Positions 29,724-39,994 of a stretch of 64,000 nt of DNA are shown in pieces; positions within the stretch are counted from its first letter, which is position 1; every line of letters begins with the position of its first letter. The notes under the pieces were generated by a model. That model was given only the letters and a program-made list of their open reading frames with translations, was not told the origin of the DNA and searched no databases. The stretch spans positions 1 to 64,000 of the forward strand of contig NZ_JNZZ01000031.1 of NCBI RefSeq assembly GCF_000717645.1, read 5' to 3'. The position numbers and the translations under genes were made by a program. Source of the stretch: Streptomyces californicus. Lineage in GTDB: Bacteria; Actinomycetota; Actinomycetes; Streptomycetales; Streptomycetaceae.

Positions 29724-30913
29724 CGCTCCTCCCCCGCAGCCTCGAAGGAGGCCGCCGCCGACGCCATGTCCCGTACGGCCGAGGGCTCGCGGCCGCCTCC
29801 CCGTCCCCGCGTCGCCCGCGCCGGGGAATCCGCTCCTGGGCCGTCCGGGGTCAGCAGCTCCGCGATGTCCAGCACGTGGTAGCCGCGCATCGAGGGCAGG
29901 CAACTGCCCCGGACCGGGCCGATCGCGCCCGCCCAGTGCGGCGGGACGGCGCTCTCGCCGTTCAGCGCCCCGGCCAGCGCCCCCGCCACCGCCGCCGTCG
30001 TGTCCGCGTCCCGGCCCATGTTGACGGCCGTCAGCACCGCCGCCGGAAAGTCCCCGCGCGCCGCCGTGAACGCCCCGAACGCCAGGCCCACCGCCTCCGG
30101 CGCGAGGTCCGTCCACGGGTAGCCGGCGATCACCACCGCCGAACGCACCGCCCGCTCCATCGTCAGCCGGTCGGGGTAGGGGCGCTGGGCCGCCGCCACC
30201 GCCCGGCGCAGCGACCGAGCCGTCCAGGAGTCCATCGGGACCACCGAGAGCGCGGCCGCGACCACGGAGGCGAGGCCCGAGCCGACCATCGCCGCGGCCA
30301 CCCCGGCCGCCACCGCCTGGCCGCCGTAGATGCCCTCGCCCTCGTGGCTGACCCGGCCGTCCACCGCGACCAGCCGGGCCGCCTCGGCGGGACGGCCCGC
30401 CGCGAACACCCCGAAGGGGGCCGCCCGCATGGCGAGGCCGTCGCTCCAGGCGTGCCGGTGCTGCGCGGAGATCGGCGCGGCCAGGCCCCGCCGCAGGTTC
30501 TCCAGGGTGCCGCGCTCGCTGAACCCGGCGCCCCGGAACGGGCCCTCGTCCAGGTCGGCGATCCAGTGGTGCCACGCCCGCTCCACATCGGAGACGTCGA
30601 GCGCGGAGCCGTGCCGGGCCAGCAGCAACCCGGAGAAGATCGCGTACTCCGTGTCGTCGGTGCCGGCCGGGTCCTCGCTCACGAACCCCTCGATCCGCCC
30701 CCAGCGGCGGCGGATCTCGGAGGGCCGCAGATTCTCCGCCGGAGCGCCGAGCGCGTCCCCGACCGCCAGCCCCAGCAGCGCGCCCCTGGCCCGGTCCCGG
30801 AGGGCCGCCGTGCTCCCCGTCGTGCCGGGGTGCGCCGCCGTACCCCCGCCGCCGTCCCGCGCGTGCGCCGCGCTGTCGCCGCCCGCTTCCCCGTTCACCG
30901 CGTCACCGTTCAC
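29720..30913 (-). CDS. ADP-ribosylglycohydrolase-family protein, copy 4
   Basis: 397 residues, first gene of the operon. LLGLAVGDALGAPAENLRP (about 42-60), DPAGTDDTEYAIFSGLLL (about 77-94) and VNMGRDADTTAAVAGALAG (about 315-333) keep the whole metal site. The first 35 residues are Gly/Ala/Thr-rich and look disordered. Two GTG codons stand in a row; the second (30911-30913) has GGAAGGA at seven bases and is preferred. All later genes of the operon overlap, so this promoter region (30914-31240) probably drives all seven. Confidence 0.85.
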   Translation of the reverse strand: MNGDAVNGEAGGDSAAHARDGGGGTAAHPGTTGSTAALRDRARGALLGLAVGDALGAPAENLRPSEIRRRWGRIEGFVSEDPAGTDDTEYAIFSGLLLARHGSALDVSDVERAWHHWIADLDEGPFRGAGFSERGTLENLRRGLAAPISAQHRHAWSDGLAMRAAPFGVFAAGRPAEAARLVAVDGRVSHEGEGIYGGQAVAAGVAAAMVGSGLASVVAAALSVVPMDSWTARSLRRAVAAAQRPYPDRLTMERAVRSAVVIAGYPWTDLAPEAVGLAFGAFTAARGDFPAAVLTAVNMGRDADTTAAVAGALAGALNGESAVPPHWAGAIGPVRGSCLPSMRGYHVLDIAELLTPDGPGADSPARATRGRGGGREPSAVRDMASAAASFEAAGEER

Positions 30914-31075
30914 CACGCCGTCCTTCCGCTCGTCCGGCGGGAGGGGTCCCGGACCCCGGGCGGTGTCCGCGTCCGGGGCCGGGGCCGTCTCCGGGCCCTG
31001 CCCGCATCTGTGCCACGCGGTGGGCGGGGAGAGGCGGAAAACATGCGGAAAGGGGCCGGTCGGATGACGGCCGAA

Positions 31076-31094
31076 GTAGCTGAGGCTCACCTTT
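31076..31094. promoter_or_regulatory. DmdR1/IdeR-like iron box 1
   Basis: GTAGCTGAGGCTCACCTTT agrees at 13 of 19 places with the actinomycete iron box TTAGGTTAGGCTAACCTAA (consensus from memory). The core GAGGCTCACCT is the best-conserved part. It lies between the glycohydrolase operon and the divergent VIT gene. Confidence 0.5.
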
Positions 31095-31114
31095 CTTCGC
31101 AGGTCAGAGCGGGT

Positions 31115-31133
31115 GTAGGGCAGCCTTGCCTTG
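31115..31133. promoter_or_regulatory. DmdR1/IdeR-like iron box 2
   Basis: GTAGGGCAGCCTTGCCTTG agrees at 12 of 19 places with the alternative box TTAGGTTAGCCTAACCTAA. Its start is 39 bases after that of box 1, so the two lie about four helical turns apart. Confidence 0.4.
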
Positions 31134-31241
31134 CTGGCGGCGACCACTCGGACGGCGTAGTTTGGACTTTGTCGAAAGTTGTACGCAAGGGGGTACGGCG
31201 GGTGGCAGTCCACCCCGCCGTCACGAGGGGAGAGCCGCACC

Positions 31242-31973
31242 GTGGCCATCATCGAGACCGACGCCGTTCTGCACGAGGCGCACCGGGACAACCACACCCA
31301 CCGGGATGTCAACGGCGGCTGGCTGCGTCCCGCCGTCTTCGGCGCGATGGACGGCCTGGTCTCCAACCTCGCCCTGATGACCGGGGTGGCGGGCGGCGCG
31401 GTCTCGCAGCAGACCATCGTGATCACCGGACTCGCGGGGCTCGCGGCCGGGGCCTTCTCCATGGCGGCCGGCGAGTACACCTCCGTCGCCTCCCAGCGCG
31501 AGCTGGTCGAGGCGGAGCTGGACGTCGAGCGCCGCGAACTCCGCAAGCACCCCAAGGACGAGATGGCGGAGCTGGCCGCGCTCTACGAGTCCCGGGGCGT
31601 GGACGCCCCGCTGGCCCGCGAGGTCGCCCGCCAGCTCTCGCGCGATCCCGAGCAGGCGTTGGAGATCCACGCCCGCGAGGAACTGGGCATCGATCCGGGC
31701 GACCTGCCGTCCCCGCTGGTGGCCGCGGTCTCCTCCTTCGGCGCGTTCGCCCTGGGCGCCCTGCTGCCCGTCCTGCCCTACCTCCTGGGTGCGAGCGCCC
31801 TGTGGCCCGCCGTGCTCCTGGCCCTGGTCGGGCTCTTCGCCTGCGGTGCGGTGGTGGCCCGGGTGACCGCCCGCAGCTGGTGGTTCAGCGGACTGCGCCA
31901 GCTCGCCCTCGGCGGTGCGGCGGCGGCGATGACGTACGGACTGGGCACCCTGTTCGGCGTGGCGGTCGGCTGA
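31242..31973 (+). CDS. VIT-family (vacuolar iron transporter-like) membrane protein
   Basis: 243 residues. RPAVFGAMDGLVSNLALMTG (about 26-45) and AAGAFSMAAGEYTSVASQ (about 67-84) are the VIT1/CCC1 signatures with the metal-path Asp, Met and Glu. A charged cytosolic helical part (about 85-150) follows, as in plant VIT1 where it binds iron, then three more membrane segments. It probably exports iron or manganese. GTG start with GAGGGGAGAG upstream. Two iron boxes in its promoter suggest control by DmdR1. Confidence 0.88.
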   Translation: MAIIETDAVLHEAHRDNHTHRDVNGGWLRPAVFGAMDGLVSNLALMTGVAGGAVSQQTIVITGLAGLAAGAFSMAAGEYTSVASQRELVEAELDVERRELRKHPKDEMAELAALYESRGVDAPLAREVARQLSRDPEQALEIHAREELGIDPGDLPSPLVAAVSSFGAFALGALLPVLPYLLGASALWPAVLLALVGLFACGAVVARVTARSWWFSGLRQLALGGAAAAMTYGLGTLFGVAVG

Positions 31974-32548
31974 CCCCGGCGCGACCCGGCCGCCGCGACC
32001 GGGCCGCCGGGCCGCCGCGTGCGACCGGCGCTGCCCGGCCCACCGCGCGCGTGCGGACCTGACGCGGCCTCGCCGCGTGCGCGCGGGTCCGACGCGGCCC
32101 GCCCCGCTCATGCCGCCCGCCGGCCCGACCGGACCGCCCGGACGGCGCAACCGCCCCGCGACCCCGTGTGACGTACGTCTTGGCTCCTGCCACTGGGCGG
32201 GACGGACCGCGCCGCCGTAGAATGAGATGCTATGCAGAGCTACACATAAGTAGCCATTACTCGGTGGTTTCGTTTCCTCGGCCGCCGGGCAAGAGCCGTA
32301 AGCACCGCAGGCAACGACGCCTGCTCTCTGCGACTCCCCGGGCGCCGATCGTCCCGACAGCGACCCACTCCTGGTACATCCGGTCACCTCTGCTCACCCA
32401 GTCGTTCCCGGTCCCCATGATGTCCGCATGTTGGAACAAGCCTTCCGCTTCTTGAGAAGCGCCCCATCATGTAACCTGCACGAAATTTCGCAGAGGGCCA
32501 ACGTCGTCCCTCGGCACCGCACATGCCACGACGACGACGGGAGAGCCG
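31974..32548 (+). promoter_or_regulatory. long gltB leader/promoter region
   Basis: No convincing gene. 31974-32160 is GC-rich with repeated GCGTGCG/GACGCGGCC motifs. TAGAAT at 32218-32223 looks like a strong -10 box without a clear -35. After it come GCTAC-ACATAA-GTAGC (32239-32254), GCAGGC-AACGAC-GCCTGC (32307-32324) and other pairing segments, in a stretch of lower GC. A second promoter lies at 32449-32477. A transcript from the first would have a leader of about 320 bases, long enough for a regulatory RNA. GGGAGAG precedes the gltB ATG. Confidence 0.45.
32447..32490 (+). promoter_or_regulatory. gltB promoter with GlnR-like site and palindromes
   Basis: TTCTTG (32449-32454), a 17-base spacer and TAACCT (32472-32477) form a promoter. 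GTAAC-N6-GAAAT at 32471-32486 matches the Streptomyces GlnR half-site gTnAC-N6-GaAAC and overlaps the -10 box. Two perfect palindromes frame it: GCTTCTTGAGAAGC (32447-32460) and CGAAATTTCG (32481-32490). Nitrogen control of glutamate synthase is a reasonable inference. Confidence 0.45.
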
Positions 32549-35500
32549 ATGCGTAACCACGCCTGGTCGCCCATGGACGGTCGCCCCGCCCAGCAGGGGA
32601 TGTACGACCCCCGTAACGAGCACGACGCCTGTGGCGTCGGGTTCGTGGCCACTCTGACCGGTGTGGCCAGCCACGAGCTGGTCGAGCAGGCGCTGACCGT
32701 GCTCCGCAATCTCGAACACCGCGGCGCCACCGGTTCCGAGCCCGACTCCGGCGACGGCGCCGGCATCCTCTGCCAGGTCCCCGACGCCTTCCTGCGCGCC
32801 GAGACCCCGTTCGAGCTTCCCGACGCGGGTTCGTACGCCGTCGGCATCGCCTTCCTGCCCGCCGACGGCACCACCGAGGCCGTCCGCACGATCGAGACCA
32901 TCGCCCGCGAGGAGGGCCTGACGGTCCTCGGCTGGCGCGACGTCCCGGTCACCCCGGCCCTGCTCGGCAACGGCGCCCGCGCCACCATGCCCGAGTTCCG
33001 CCAGGTCTTCGTCGCCGACGGCGAGTCCTCCGGCATCGTCCTGGACCGCAAGGCGTTCGTCCTGCGCAAGCGCGCCGAGCGCGAGGCCGGAGTGTACTTC
33101 CCCTCGCTCTCCGCCCGCACCCTCGTCTACAAGGGCATGCTCACCACCGGGCAGCTGGAGCCGTTCTTCCCGGACCTCTCCGACCGCCGCTTCGCCTCCA
33201 CGGTCGCCCTGGTCCACTCCCGGTTCTCCACCAACACCTTCCCGAGCTGGCCGCTCGCCCACCCGTACCGCTTCGTCGCGCACAACGGCGAGATCAACAC
33301 GGTCAAGGGCAACCGCAACTGGATGAAGGCCCGCGAGTCCCAGCTCGCCTCCGAGCTCTTCGGCCCGGCGCAGCTCGACCGCATCTTCCCCGTCTGCACC
33401 CCCGACGCCTCCGACTCCGCTTCCTTCGACGAGGTCCTGGAGCTGCTGCACCTCGGCGGGCGCTCGCTGCCGCACGCGGTGCTGATGATGGTCCCCGAGG
33501 CGTGGGAGAACCACGACTCCATGGACCCGGCCCGGCGCGCGTTCTACCAGTACCACTCCACGATGATGGAGCCCTGGGACGGCCCGGCCTGCGTCACCTT
33601 CACCGACGGCGTCCAGGTCGGCGCGGTCCTCGACCGCAACGGTCTGCGCCCCGGCCGCTACTGGGTCACCGACGACGGCCTCGTCGTGCTCTCCTCCGAG
33701 GTCGGCGTCCTCGACATCGACCCCGCGAAGGTCGTCCGCAAGGGCCGCCTCCAGCCGGGCCGGATGTTCCTCGTGGACACCGCCGAGCACCGCATCATCG
33801 AGGACGACGAGATCAAGGCGTCCCTCGCCGCCGAGCAGCCCTACCAGGATTGGCTGGAGACCGGCGAGATCGAGCTGAGCGACCTGCCCGACCGCGAGCA
33901 CATCGTGCACACCCACGCCTCGGTCACCCGCCGCCAGCAGACCTTCGGCTACACCGAGGAAGAGCTGCGCGTCATCCTCGCCCCGATGGCCCGCACCGCC
34001 GGCGAGCCCCTCGGCTCCATGGGCACCGACTCGCCGATCGCCGCGCTCTCCGAGCGCCCCCGGCTGCTCTTCGACTACTTCACCCAGCTCTTCGCCCAGG
34101 TCACCAACCCGCCGCTGGACGCCATCCGCGAGGAGCTGGTCACCTCGCTGCGCTCCTCGCTCGGCCCCCAGGGCAACATCCTGGAGCCGACCGCGGCCGC
34201 CTGCCGCAGCGTCACACTGCCGTTCCCGGTGATCGACAACGACGAGCTCGCCAAGCTGATACACATCAACGCCGACGGCGACATGCCGGGCATGAAGGCC
34301 GCCACCCTCTCCGGCCTCTACCGGGTCAGCGGCGGCGGCGACGCCCTCGCCGCCCGCATCGAGGCCATCTGCGGCGAGGTCGACGCGGCCATAGAGGACG
34401 GCGCCCGCCTGATCGTCCTCTCCGACCGGCACTCCGACGCCGAGCACGCGCCGATCCCCTCGCTGCTGCTCACCTCCGCCGTCCACCACCACCTCATCCG
34501 CACCAAGCAGCGCACCCAGGTGGGTCTGCTGGTCGAGGCCGGGGACGTCCGCGAGGTCCACCACGTCGCCCTGCTCATCGGCTACGGCGCCGCCGCGGTC
34601 AACCCGTACCTCGCCATGGAGTCCGTCGAGGACCTGGTCCGCGCCGGCACCTTCATCCAGGACGTCGACGCCGAGCAGGCCATCCGGAACCTGATCTACG
34701 CGCTCGGCAAGGGCGTCCTCAAGGTCATGTCCAAGATGGGCATCTCCACCGTCGCCTCCTACCGCGGCGCCCAGGTCTTCGAGGCCGTCGGCCTCGACGA
34801 GGCGTTCGTCGCCACGTACTTCAACGGCACCGCCACCAAGATCGGCGGCGCCGGCCTGGACGTCATCGCCAAGGAGGTCGCCGCCCGGCACACCAAGGCG
34901 TACCCGGCCTCCGGCATCGCCGCGTCCCACCGCGCGCTGGAGATCGGCGGCGAGTACCAGTGGCGGCGCGAGGGCGAACCGCACCTGTTCGACCCGGAGA
35001 CCGTCTTCCGCCTCCAGCACGCCACCCGCAACCGGCGCTACGACATCTTCAAGCAGTACACGGACCGGGTGAACGAGCAGTCCGAGCGCCTGATGACGCT
35101 CCGCGGCCTCTTCGGCTTCACCTCCGACCGGGCCCCGATTTCCGTCGACGAGGTCGAGCCCGCCTCCGAGATCGTCAAGCGCTTCTCCACCGGCGCCATG
35201 TCGTACGGCTCCATCTCCCGCGAGGCGCACGAGACGCTCGCCATCGCGATGAACCGGCTCGGCGGCAAGTCCAACACCGGCGAGGGCGGCGAGGACCCGG
35301 AGCGCCTGTACGACCCGGAGCGCCGCTCCTCGATCAAGCAGGTCGCCTCCGGCCGCTTCGGCGTCACCAGCGAGTACCTGGTCAACGCCGACGACATCCA
35401 GATCAAGATGGCCCAGGGCGCCAAGCCCGGCGAGGGCGGCCAGCTGCCCGGCCACAAGGTCTACCCGTGGGTCGCCAAGACGCGTCACTCGACGCCCGGC

Positions 35501-37108
35501 GTCGGCCTCATCTCGCCGCCGCCGCACCACGACATCTACTCCATCGAAGACCTCGCGCAGCTCATCCACGACCTGAAGAACGCCAACCCGCAGGCCCGCA
35601 TCCACGTGAAGCTGGTCTCCGAGGTCGGCGTCGGCACGGTCGCCGCCGGTGTCTCCAAGGCCCACGCGGACGTCGTCCTCATCTCCGGCCACGACGGCGG
35701 AACGGGCGCCTCCCCGCTGACCTCCCTCAAGCACGCGGGCGGTCCCTGGGAGCTGGGTCTCGCCGAGACCCAGCAGACCCTGCTGCTCAACGGCCTGCGC
35801 GACCGCATCGTCGTGCAGACCGACGGCCAGCTCAAGACCGGCCGCGACGTCGTCATCGCCGCGCTGCTGGGCGCCGAGGAGTTCGGTTTCGCGACCGCCC
35901 CGCTCGTCGTCTCCGGCTGCGTCATGATGCGCGTCTGCCACCTGGACACCTGCCCGGTCGGCATCGCCACCCAGAACCCGGTGCTCCGCGAGCGGTTCTC
36001 CGGCAAGGCCGAGTACGTCGTCAACTTCTTCGAGTTCATCGCCGAAGAGGTCCGCGAACTCCTCGCCGAGCTCGGCTTCCGCTCCCTCGAGGAGGCCGTC
36101 GGCCACGCCGAACTCCTCGACACCGACCGGGCCGTCACCCACTGGAAGGCGCAGGGCCTCGACCTCGCCCCGCTCTTCCACGTGCCCGAGCTGCCCGAGG
36201 GCGCGGTCCGCCACCGCGTCGTCGAGCAGGACCACGGACTGCCGAAGGCGCTCGACAACCAGCTCATCAAGCTGGCCGCCGACGCGCTCGGCGCACCGAG
36301 CCCCGAGGCCGCCCAGCCGGTCCGCGCCCAGGTCGCGATCCGCAACATCAACCGGACCGTCGGCACCATGCTCGGCCACGAGGTGACCAAGAAGTTCGGC
36401 GGTCCGGGCCTGCCCGAGAACACCATCGACATCACCTTCACCGGCTCGGCCGGCCAGTCCTTCGGCGCGTTCGTGCCGCGCGGCGTCACCCTGCGCCTGG
36501 AGGGCGACGCCAACGACTACGTCGGCAAGGGCCTCTCCGGCGGCCGGGTCATCGTCCGCCCCGACCGGGGCGCCGACCACCTCGCCGAGTACTCCACCAT
36601 CGCCGGCAACACCATCGGCTACGGCGCGACCGGCGGCGAGATCTTCCTCCGCGGCCGCACCGGCGAACGCTTCTGCGTCCGCAACTCCGGGGCGCTCGTC
36701 GTCTCCGAGGGCGTCGGCGACCACGGCTGCGAGTACATGACCGGCGGCCACGCCGTCGTCCTCGGCGAGACCGGCCGCAACTTCGCCGCCGGCATGTCGG
36801 GCGGCATCGCGTACGTCATCGACCTGGACCGCGACAACGTCAACGTCGGCAACCTCGGCGCCGTCGAGGAGCTGGACGACACCGACCGGCAGTGGCTGCA
36901 CGACGTCGTGCGCCGCCACCACGAGGAGACCGGCTCCACCGTCGCCGAGAAGCTCCTCGCCGAGTGGGACACCGCCGTGACCCGCTTCAGCAAGATCATC
37001 CCGTCCACGTACAAGGCAGTGCTCGCCGCCAAGGACGCCGCTGAGCTCGCCGGTCTCTCCGAGCAGGAGACCACCGAGAAGATGATGGAGGCGGCGACCC
37101 ATGGCTGA
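32549..37108 (+). CDS. gltB: glutamate synthase (NADPH) large subunit
   Basis: 1519 residues, full length. Glutamine and 2-oxoglutarate give two glutamates. Domains in order: class II glutaminase with the nucleophile Cys28 in [14 protein letters not shown] (the first 27 residues are a propeptide); central domain; FMN-binding synthase barrel from about 850 to 1230, with the 3Fe-4S cysteines in [20 protein letters not shown] (about 1124-1135); and the C-terminal beta-helix with [16 protein letters not shown] repeats. ATG start with GGGAGAG. It overlaps gltD by 8 bases. Confidence 0.98.
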   Translation: MRNHAWSPMDGRPAQQGMYDPRNEHDACGVGFVATLTGVASHELVEQALTVLRNLEHRGATGSEPDSGDGAGILCQVPDAFLRAETPFELPDAGSYAVGIAFLPADGTTEAVRTIETIAREEGLTVLGWRDVPVTPALLGNGARATMPEFRQVFVADGESSGIVLDRKAFVLRKRAEREAGVYFPSLSARTLVYKGMLTTGQLEPFFPDLSDRRFASTVALVHSRFSTNTFPSWPLAHPYRFVAHNGEINTVKGNRNWMKARESQLASELFGPAQLDRIFPVCTPDASDSASFDEVLELLHLGGRSLPHAVLMMVPEAWENHDSMDPARRAFYQYHSTMMEPWDGPACVTFTDGVQVGAVLDRNGLRPGRYWVTDDGLVVLSSEVGVLDIDPAKVVRKGRLQPGRMFLVDTAEHRIIEDDEIKASLAAEQPYQDWLETGEIELSDLPDREHIVHTHASVTRRQQTFGYTEEELRVILAPMARTAGEPLGSMGTDSPIAALSERPRLLFDYFTQLFAQVTNPPLDAIREELVTSLRSSLGPQGNILEPTAAACRSVTLPFPVIDNDELAKLIHINADGDMPGMKAATLSGLYRVSGGGDALAARIEAICGEVDAAIEDGARLIVLSDRHSDAEHAPIPSLLLTSAVHHHLIRTKQRTQVGLLVEAGDVREVHHVALLIGYGAAAVNPYLAMESVEDLVRAGTFIQDVDAEQAIRNLIYALGKGVLKVMSKMGISTVASYRGAQVFEAVGLDEAFVATYFNGTATKIGGAGLDVIAKEVAARHTKAYPASGIAASHRALEIGGEYQWRREGEPHLFDPETVFRLQHATRNRRYDIFKQYTDRVNEQSERLMTLRGLFGFTSDRAPISVDEVEPASEIVKRFSTGAMSYGSISREAHETLAIAMNRLGGKSNTGEGGEDPERLYDPERRSSIKQVASGRFGVTSEYLVNADDIQIKMAQGAKPGEGGQLPGHKVYPWVAKTRHSTPGVGLISPPPHHDIYSIEDLAQLIHDLKNANPQARIHVKLVSEVGVGTVAAGVSKAHADVVLISGHDGGTGASPLTSLKHAGGPWELGLAETQQTLLLNGLRDRIVVQTDGQLKTGRDVVIAALLGAEEFGFATAPLVVSGCVMMRVCHLDTCPVGIATQNPVLRERFSGKAEYVVNFFEFIAEEVRELLAELGFRSLEEAVGHAELLDTDRAVTHWKAQGLDLAPLFHVPELPEGAVRHRVVEQDHGLPKALDNQLIKLAADALGAPSPEAAQPVRAQVAIRNINRTVGTMLGHEVTKKFGGPGLPENTIDITFTGSAGQSFGAFVPRGVTLRLEGDANDYVGKGLSGGRVIVRPDRGADHLAEYSTIAGNTIGYGATGGEIFLRGRTGERFCVRNSGALVVSEGVGDHGCEYMTGGHAVVLGETGRNFAAGMSGGIAYVIDLDRDNVNVGNLGAVEELDDTDRQWLHDVVRRHHEETGSTVAEKLLAEWDTAVTRFSKIIPSTYKAVLAAKDAAELAGLSEQETTEKMMEAATHG

Positions 37109-38561
37109 CCCCAAGGGCTTCCTGACCACCGGACGCGAGGTCGCCCAGACCCGCCCCGTGGCCGAGCGCGTCAAGGACTGGAACGAGGTCTACGTTCCGG
37201 GCTCGCTGCTCCCGATCATCAGCAAGCAGGCCGGCCGCTGCATGGACTGCGGCATCCCGTTCTGCCACAACGGCTGCCCGCTCGGAAACCTCATCCCCGA
37301 GTGGAACGACTACGCCTACCGCGAGGACTGGACCGCCGCGTCCGAGCGGCTGCACGCCACGAACAACTTTCCGGAGTTCACCGGGCGGCTGTGCCCGGCC
37401 CCCTGCGAGTCGGCGTGCGTGCTCGGCATCAACCAGCCGGCCGTCACCATCAAGAACGTCGAGGTCTCCATCATCGACAAGGCGTGGGACAGCGGCGACG
37501 TCACCCCGCAGCCGCCCGAGCGCCTCTCCGGCAAGACCGTCGCCGTCATCGGCTCGGGCCCGGCGGGACTCGCCGCCGCCCAGCAGCTGACCCGGGCCGG
37601 CCACACCGTCGTCGTCTACGAGCGCGCGGACCGCATCGGGGGCCTCCTCCGGTACGGCATCCCCGAGTTCAAGATGGAGAAGTCCCACATCAACCGGCGC
37701 ATCGAGCAGATGCGCCTGGAGGGGACCAAGTTCCGTACGGGGGTGGAGATCGGCCAGGACATCGACGCCGCCAAGCTCCGCCGCCGCTACGACGCGGTCG
37801 TCATCGCCGCCGGCGCCACCGTCTCCCGCGACCTGCCGGTCCCCGGCCGCGAGCTGAACGGCGTCCACTTCGCGATGGAGTACCTGCCGCTCGCCAACAA
37901 GGTGCAGGAGGGCGACCTGACCGTCGCCCCGATCCACGCGGGCGGCAAGCACGTCGTCGTCATCGGCGGCGGCGACACCGGTGCCGACTGCGTGGGCACC
38001 GCCCACCGCCAGGGCGCGGCCTCCGTCACCCAGCTGGAGATCATGCCGAAGCCGGGCGAGGACCGGAACGCGAATCAGCCCTGGCCGACCTTCCCGATGC
38101 TCTACAAGGTCACCTCCGCGCACGAGGAGGGCGGCGAGCGGGTCTACTCCGTCTCCACCACCCACTTCGAGGGCGACGAGGACGGCAACGTCCAGGCCCT
38201 CCACCTGGTGGAGGTCGAGTTCAAGGACGGTAAGCTGGAGCAGAAGCCCGGCACGGAGCGGCGCATCCCCGCGCAGCTCGTCACGCTCGCCATGGGCTTC
38301 ACCGGAACCGACCAGTCCAACGGTCTGGTCCAGCAGTTCGGCCTGGAGCTCGACCAGCGCGGCAACGTCGCCCGCGACGAGCACTACGCGACCAACGTCG
38401 ACGGCGTCTACGTCGCGGGAGACGCGGGACGCGGCCAGTCGCTGATCGTCTGGGCGATCGCCGAGGGCCGCTCCGCCGCCCGCGGAGTCGACCGCTTCCT
38501 GACCGGGACCAGCGCCCTGCCGGCCCCGATCCGCCCGACGGACCGGTCCCTGCTGGTCTGA
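37101..38561 (+). CDS. gltD: glutamate synthase (NADPH) small subunit
   Basis: 486 residues. It takes electrons from NADPH through FAD and two 4Fe-4S clusters to GltB. Cluster cysteines are in [16 protein letters not shown] (about 47-62) and [13 protein letters not shown] (about 97-109). The FAD loop [15 protein letters not shown] is at about 150 and the NADPH loop [14 protein letters not shown] at about 290. The start lies inside the end of gltB, so the two are translationally coupled. A terminator follows. Confidence 0.98.
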   Translation: MADPKGFLTTGREVAQTRPVAERVKDWNEVYVPGSLLPIISKQAGRCMDCGIPFCHNGCPLGNLIPEWNDYAYREDWTAASERLHATNNFPEFTGRLCPAPCESACVLGINQPAVTIKNVEVSIIDKAWDSGDVTPQPPERLSGKTVAVIGSGPAGLAAAQQLTRAGHTVVVYERADRIGGLLRYGIPEFKMEKSHINRRIEQMRLEGTKFRTGVEIGQDIDAAKLRRRYDAVVIAAGATVSRDLPVPGRELNGVHFAMEYLPLANKVQEGDLTVAPIHAGGKHVVVIGGGDTGADCVGTAHRQGAASVTQLEIMPKPGEDRNANQPWPTFPMLYKVTSAHEEGGERVYSVSTTHFEGDEDGNVQALHLVEVEFKDGKLEQKPGTERRIPAQLVTLAMGFTGTDQSNGLVQQFGLELDQRGNVARDEHYATNVDGVYVAGDAGRGQSLIVWAIAEGRSAARGVDRFLTGTSALPAPIRPTDRSLLV

Positions 38562-38571
38562 GCACCACCCC

Positions 38572-38606
38572 GGGTTCCCCCTGGGCCACGCGGCCCGGGG
38601 GAGCCC
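38572..38606 (+). terminator. terminator of gltBD
   Basis: GGGTTCCCCC (38572-38581) and GGGCC (38583-38587) pair with GGCCCGGGGGAGCCC (38592-38606), with one bulged T and an ACGC loop. It starts 10 bases after the gltD stop. Confidence 0.75.
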
Positions 38607-38797
38607 CCCATCACGTCCCGTACAACGGCGTACGGAACTGAACGCGGCGCCTGCCTGTCCCCGACCGGACTTCAGCGGGCGCCGTGGCGCGTCCGGGGGC
38701 GGTTTCCCGCCACGGCGCGCACGGGCGACGGGCGAGCGGGGCGGCGCCCCTGAGAGCCCGCCCGGCCGCCCGGGGGGGTACCGGGCCCGGTCGTCCC
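38607..38797. other. GC-rich intergenic stretch without a gene
   Basis: Between the gltBD terminator and the repeat array I see only inverted GC-rich segments, such as GCGCCGTGGCGCG near 38680-38695 paired with CGCCACGGCGCGC at about 38708-38721. This could be a second terminator. No convincing ORF, RNA gene or promoter. Confidence 0.4.
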
Positions 38798-38884
38798 TCC
38801 GCGACCGCGCCCGCCTCAGCCGGCCCTCCGGGACCCCGCTCGCCTCAGCCGCCCGTCCGGGACCGCGCCCGCCTCAGCCGCCTG
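38798..38884. repeat. 29-bp tandem repeat, 3 units, at the rhomboid gene 3' end
   Basis: Three units of 29 bases, of the type TCCGGGACCGCGCCCGCCTC then AGCCGCCCG. The first and second are outside the gene. The third contains the rhomboid stop codon (TCA on the plus strand, 38874-38876), and the same TCA occurs in the other two units. Confidence 0.85.
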
Positions 38885-39788
38885 TCAGCGCCGCGGTCTT
38901 CAGCGCCACCGCCACCGCGAACAGCCCCAGCAGCACCAGCCCGCCCGCGAGCTGGACCGACCAGGTGCGCAGCCTGGGCGGTGCGAAGGCGAGCCCGTAC
39001 GTCACCAGGGCCCCGGTCAGCAGCCCGCCCAGGTGACCCTGCCACGAGGTGAACACGGCCGAGATCAGCATCCAGATCAGGAATCCGGCCATGAAGCGGT
39101 TGACCGCCGCCATGTCGTGGCCGAGCCGCCGGTGGATGACCCAGTACGCGGCGGCCAGCCCGAAGACCGCACCGGAGGCGCCGACCGTCGAGGTGTCCGG
39201 AGCCAGCAGGTAGACCAGGACCGAGCCGCCCACCGCCGAGAGCAGGTACAGCGCCAGATAGCGGGCCCGGCCGAGCTGCCCCTCCACGGCCCGGCCGATG
39301 TTCCACAGCGCGAGCATGTTGAACAGCAGGTGCATCACCCCGAACGAGGCGTCCGGCGGCATGTGCAGGAACGCCCCGGTCACCAGCCGGTACCACTCGC
39401 CGTCCGCGATGCCCGTCAGCTCGTACCCGGGGAACGTGTCGCCCCGGTAGTAGTACTGCTCCCCGTCCGGCCCGGTCAGCGCCGCCCCGAGCACCGCGAA
39501 CCTGTCCACGATCTCCGGCCGCACCACCTCGGCCACGTAGGCCAGGACGTTCAGCGCCATCAGCGCGTACGTCACCACCGGTGTCCTCGCCCCGGACACC
39601 GCGCCGCCGAAGACGGTGCGGGCCTGGCGCACCGAGCGCTGCCCCTCCTTCACGCACTCCACGCAGTGGTGGCCGACCGATGCCTCGCGCATGCAGTCCG
39701 GGCAGATGTATCGGTCGCAACGGGTGCAGCGGACATACGTCTCGACGGACGGATGGCGGTAACACGTGGGGGCGGCGGCGGCCTCCAT
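38874..39788 (-). CDS. rhomboid intramembrane serine protease with zinc-finger N-terminus
   Basis: 304 residues. Residues about 8-45 hold CYRHPSVETYVRCTRCDRYI and ICPDCMREASVGHHCVEC, a B-box-like double zinc site. Six or seven membrane segments follow. The catalytic serine is in GASGAVFGLAAAYWV (about 209) and the catalytic histidine in WQGHLGGLLTGAL (about 252). HLLFNMLALWNIGRAVEG is the usual loop before. It cuts membrane proteins inside the bilayer. ATG with AAGGAG upstream; a longer frame to 39965 is less likely. Confidence 0.92.
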   Translation of the reverse strand: MEAAAAPTCYRHPSVETYVRCTRCDRYICPDCMREASVGHHCVECVKEGQRSVRQARTVFGGAVSGARTPVVTYALMALNVLAYVAEVVRPEIVDRFAVLGAALTGPDGEQYYYRGDTFPGYELTGIADGEWYRLVTGAFLHMPPDASFGVMHLLFNMLALWNIGRAVEGQLGRARYLALYLLSAVGGSVLVYLLAPDTSTVGASGAVFGLAAAYWVIHRRLGHDMAAVNRFMAGFLIWMLISAVFTSWQGHLGGLLTGALVTYGLAFAPPRLRTWSVQLAGGLVLLGLFAVAVALKTAALTGG

Positions 39789-39994
39789 GGCCGGCTCCTT
39801 CACTGGGGGTGGGCAACGGGGCCGAACAGAGGCGGCGGCGATCAAGATAGCGAACCGGCGTGACGGTGCGGGGGGCCGGGGTGGCCCCACGGGTGGCCTA
39901 CGCTCGGGACGCGGGCGGTGCGCAGCGGCCGACACCGTGCCCGACGAGGACCACGACGTGCACACGGCCCCGGGCCGGGACGGGGGACCACCAC

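Noticed and set aside
32257..32439. A 60-codon minus-strand frame upstream of gltB
   Set aside because: It has a fair base pattern but no ribosome-binding site or family, contains a TTA codon, and covers leader hairpins. Left as leader.
32384..37174. A 1596-codon open frame on the minus strand across all of gltB
   Set aside because: It mirrors gltB in a frame kept open by high GC, is made of Asp/Gly/Val/Leu repeats and has no domain, while gltB shows all catalytic motifs.
38798..38884. Possible CRISPR array
   Set aside because: The 29-bp units follow each other directly without spacers and contain the rhomboid stop codon.
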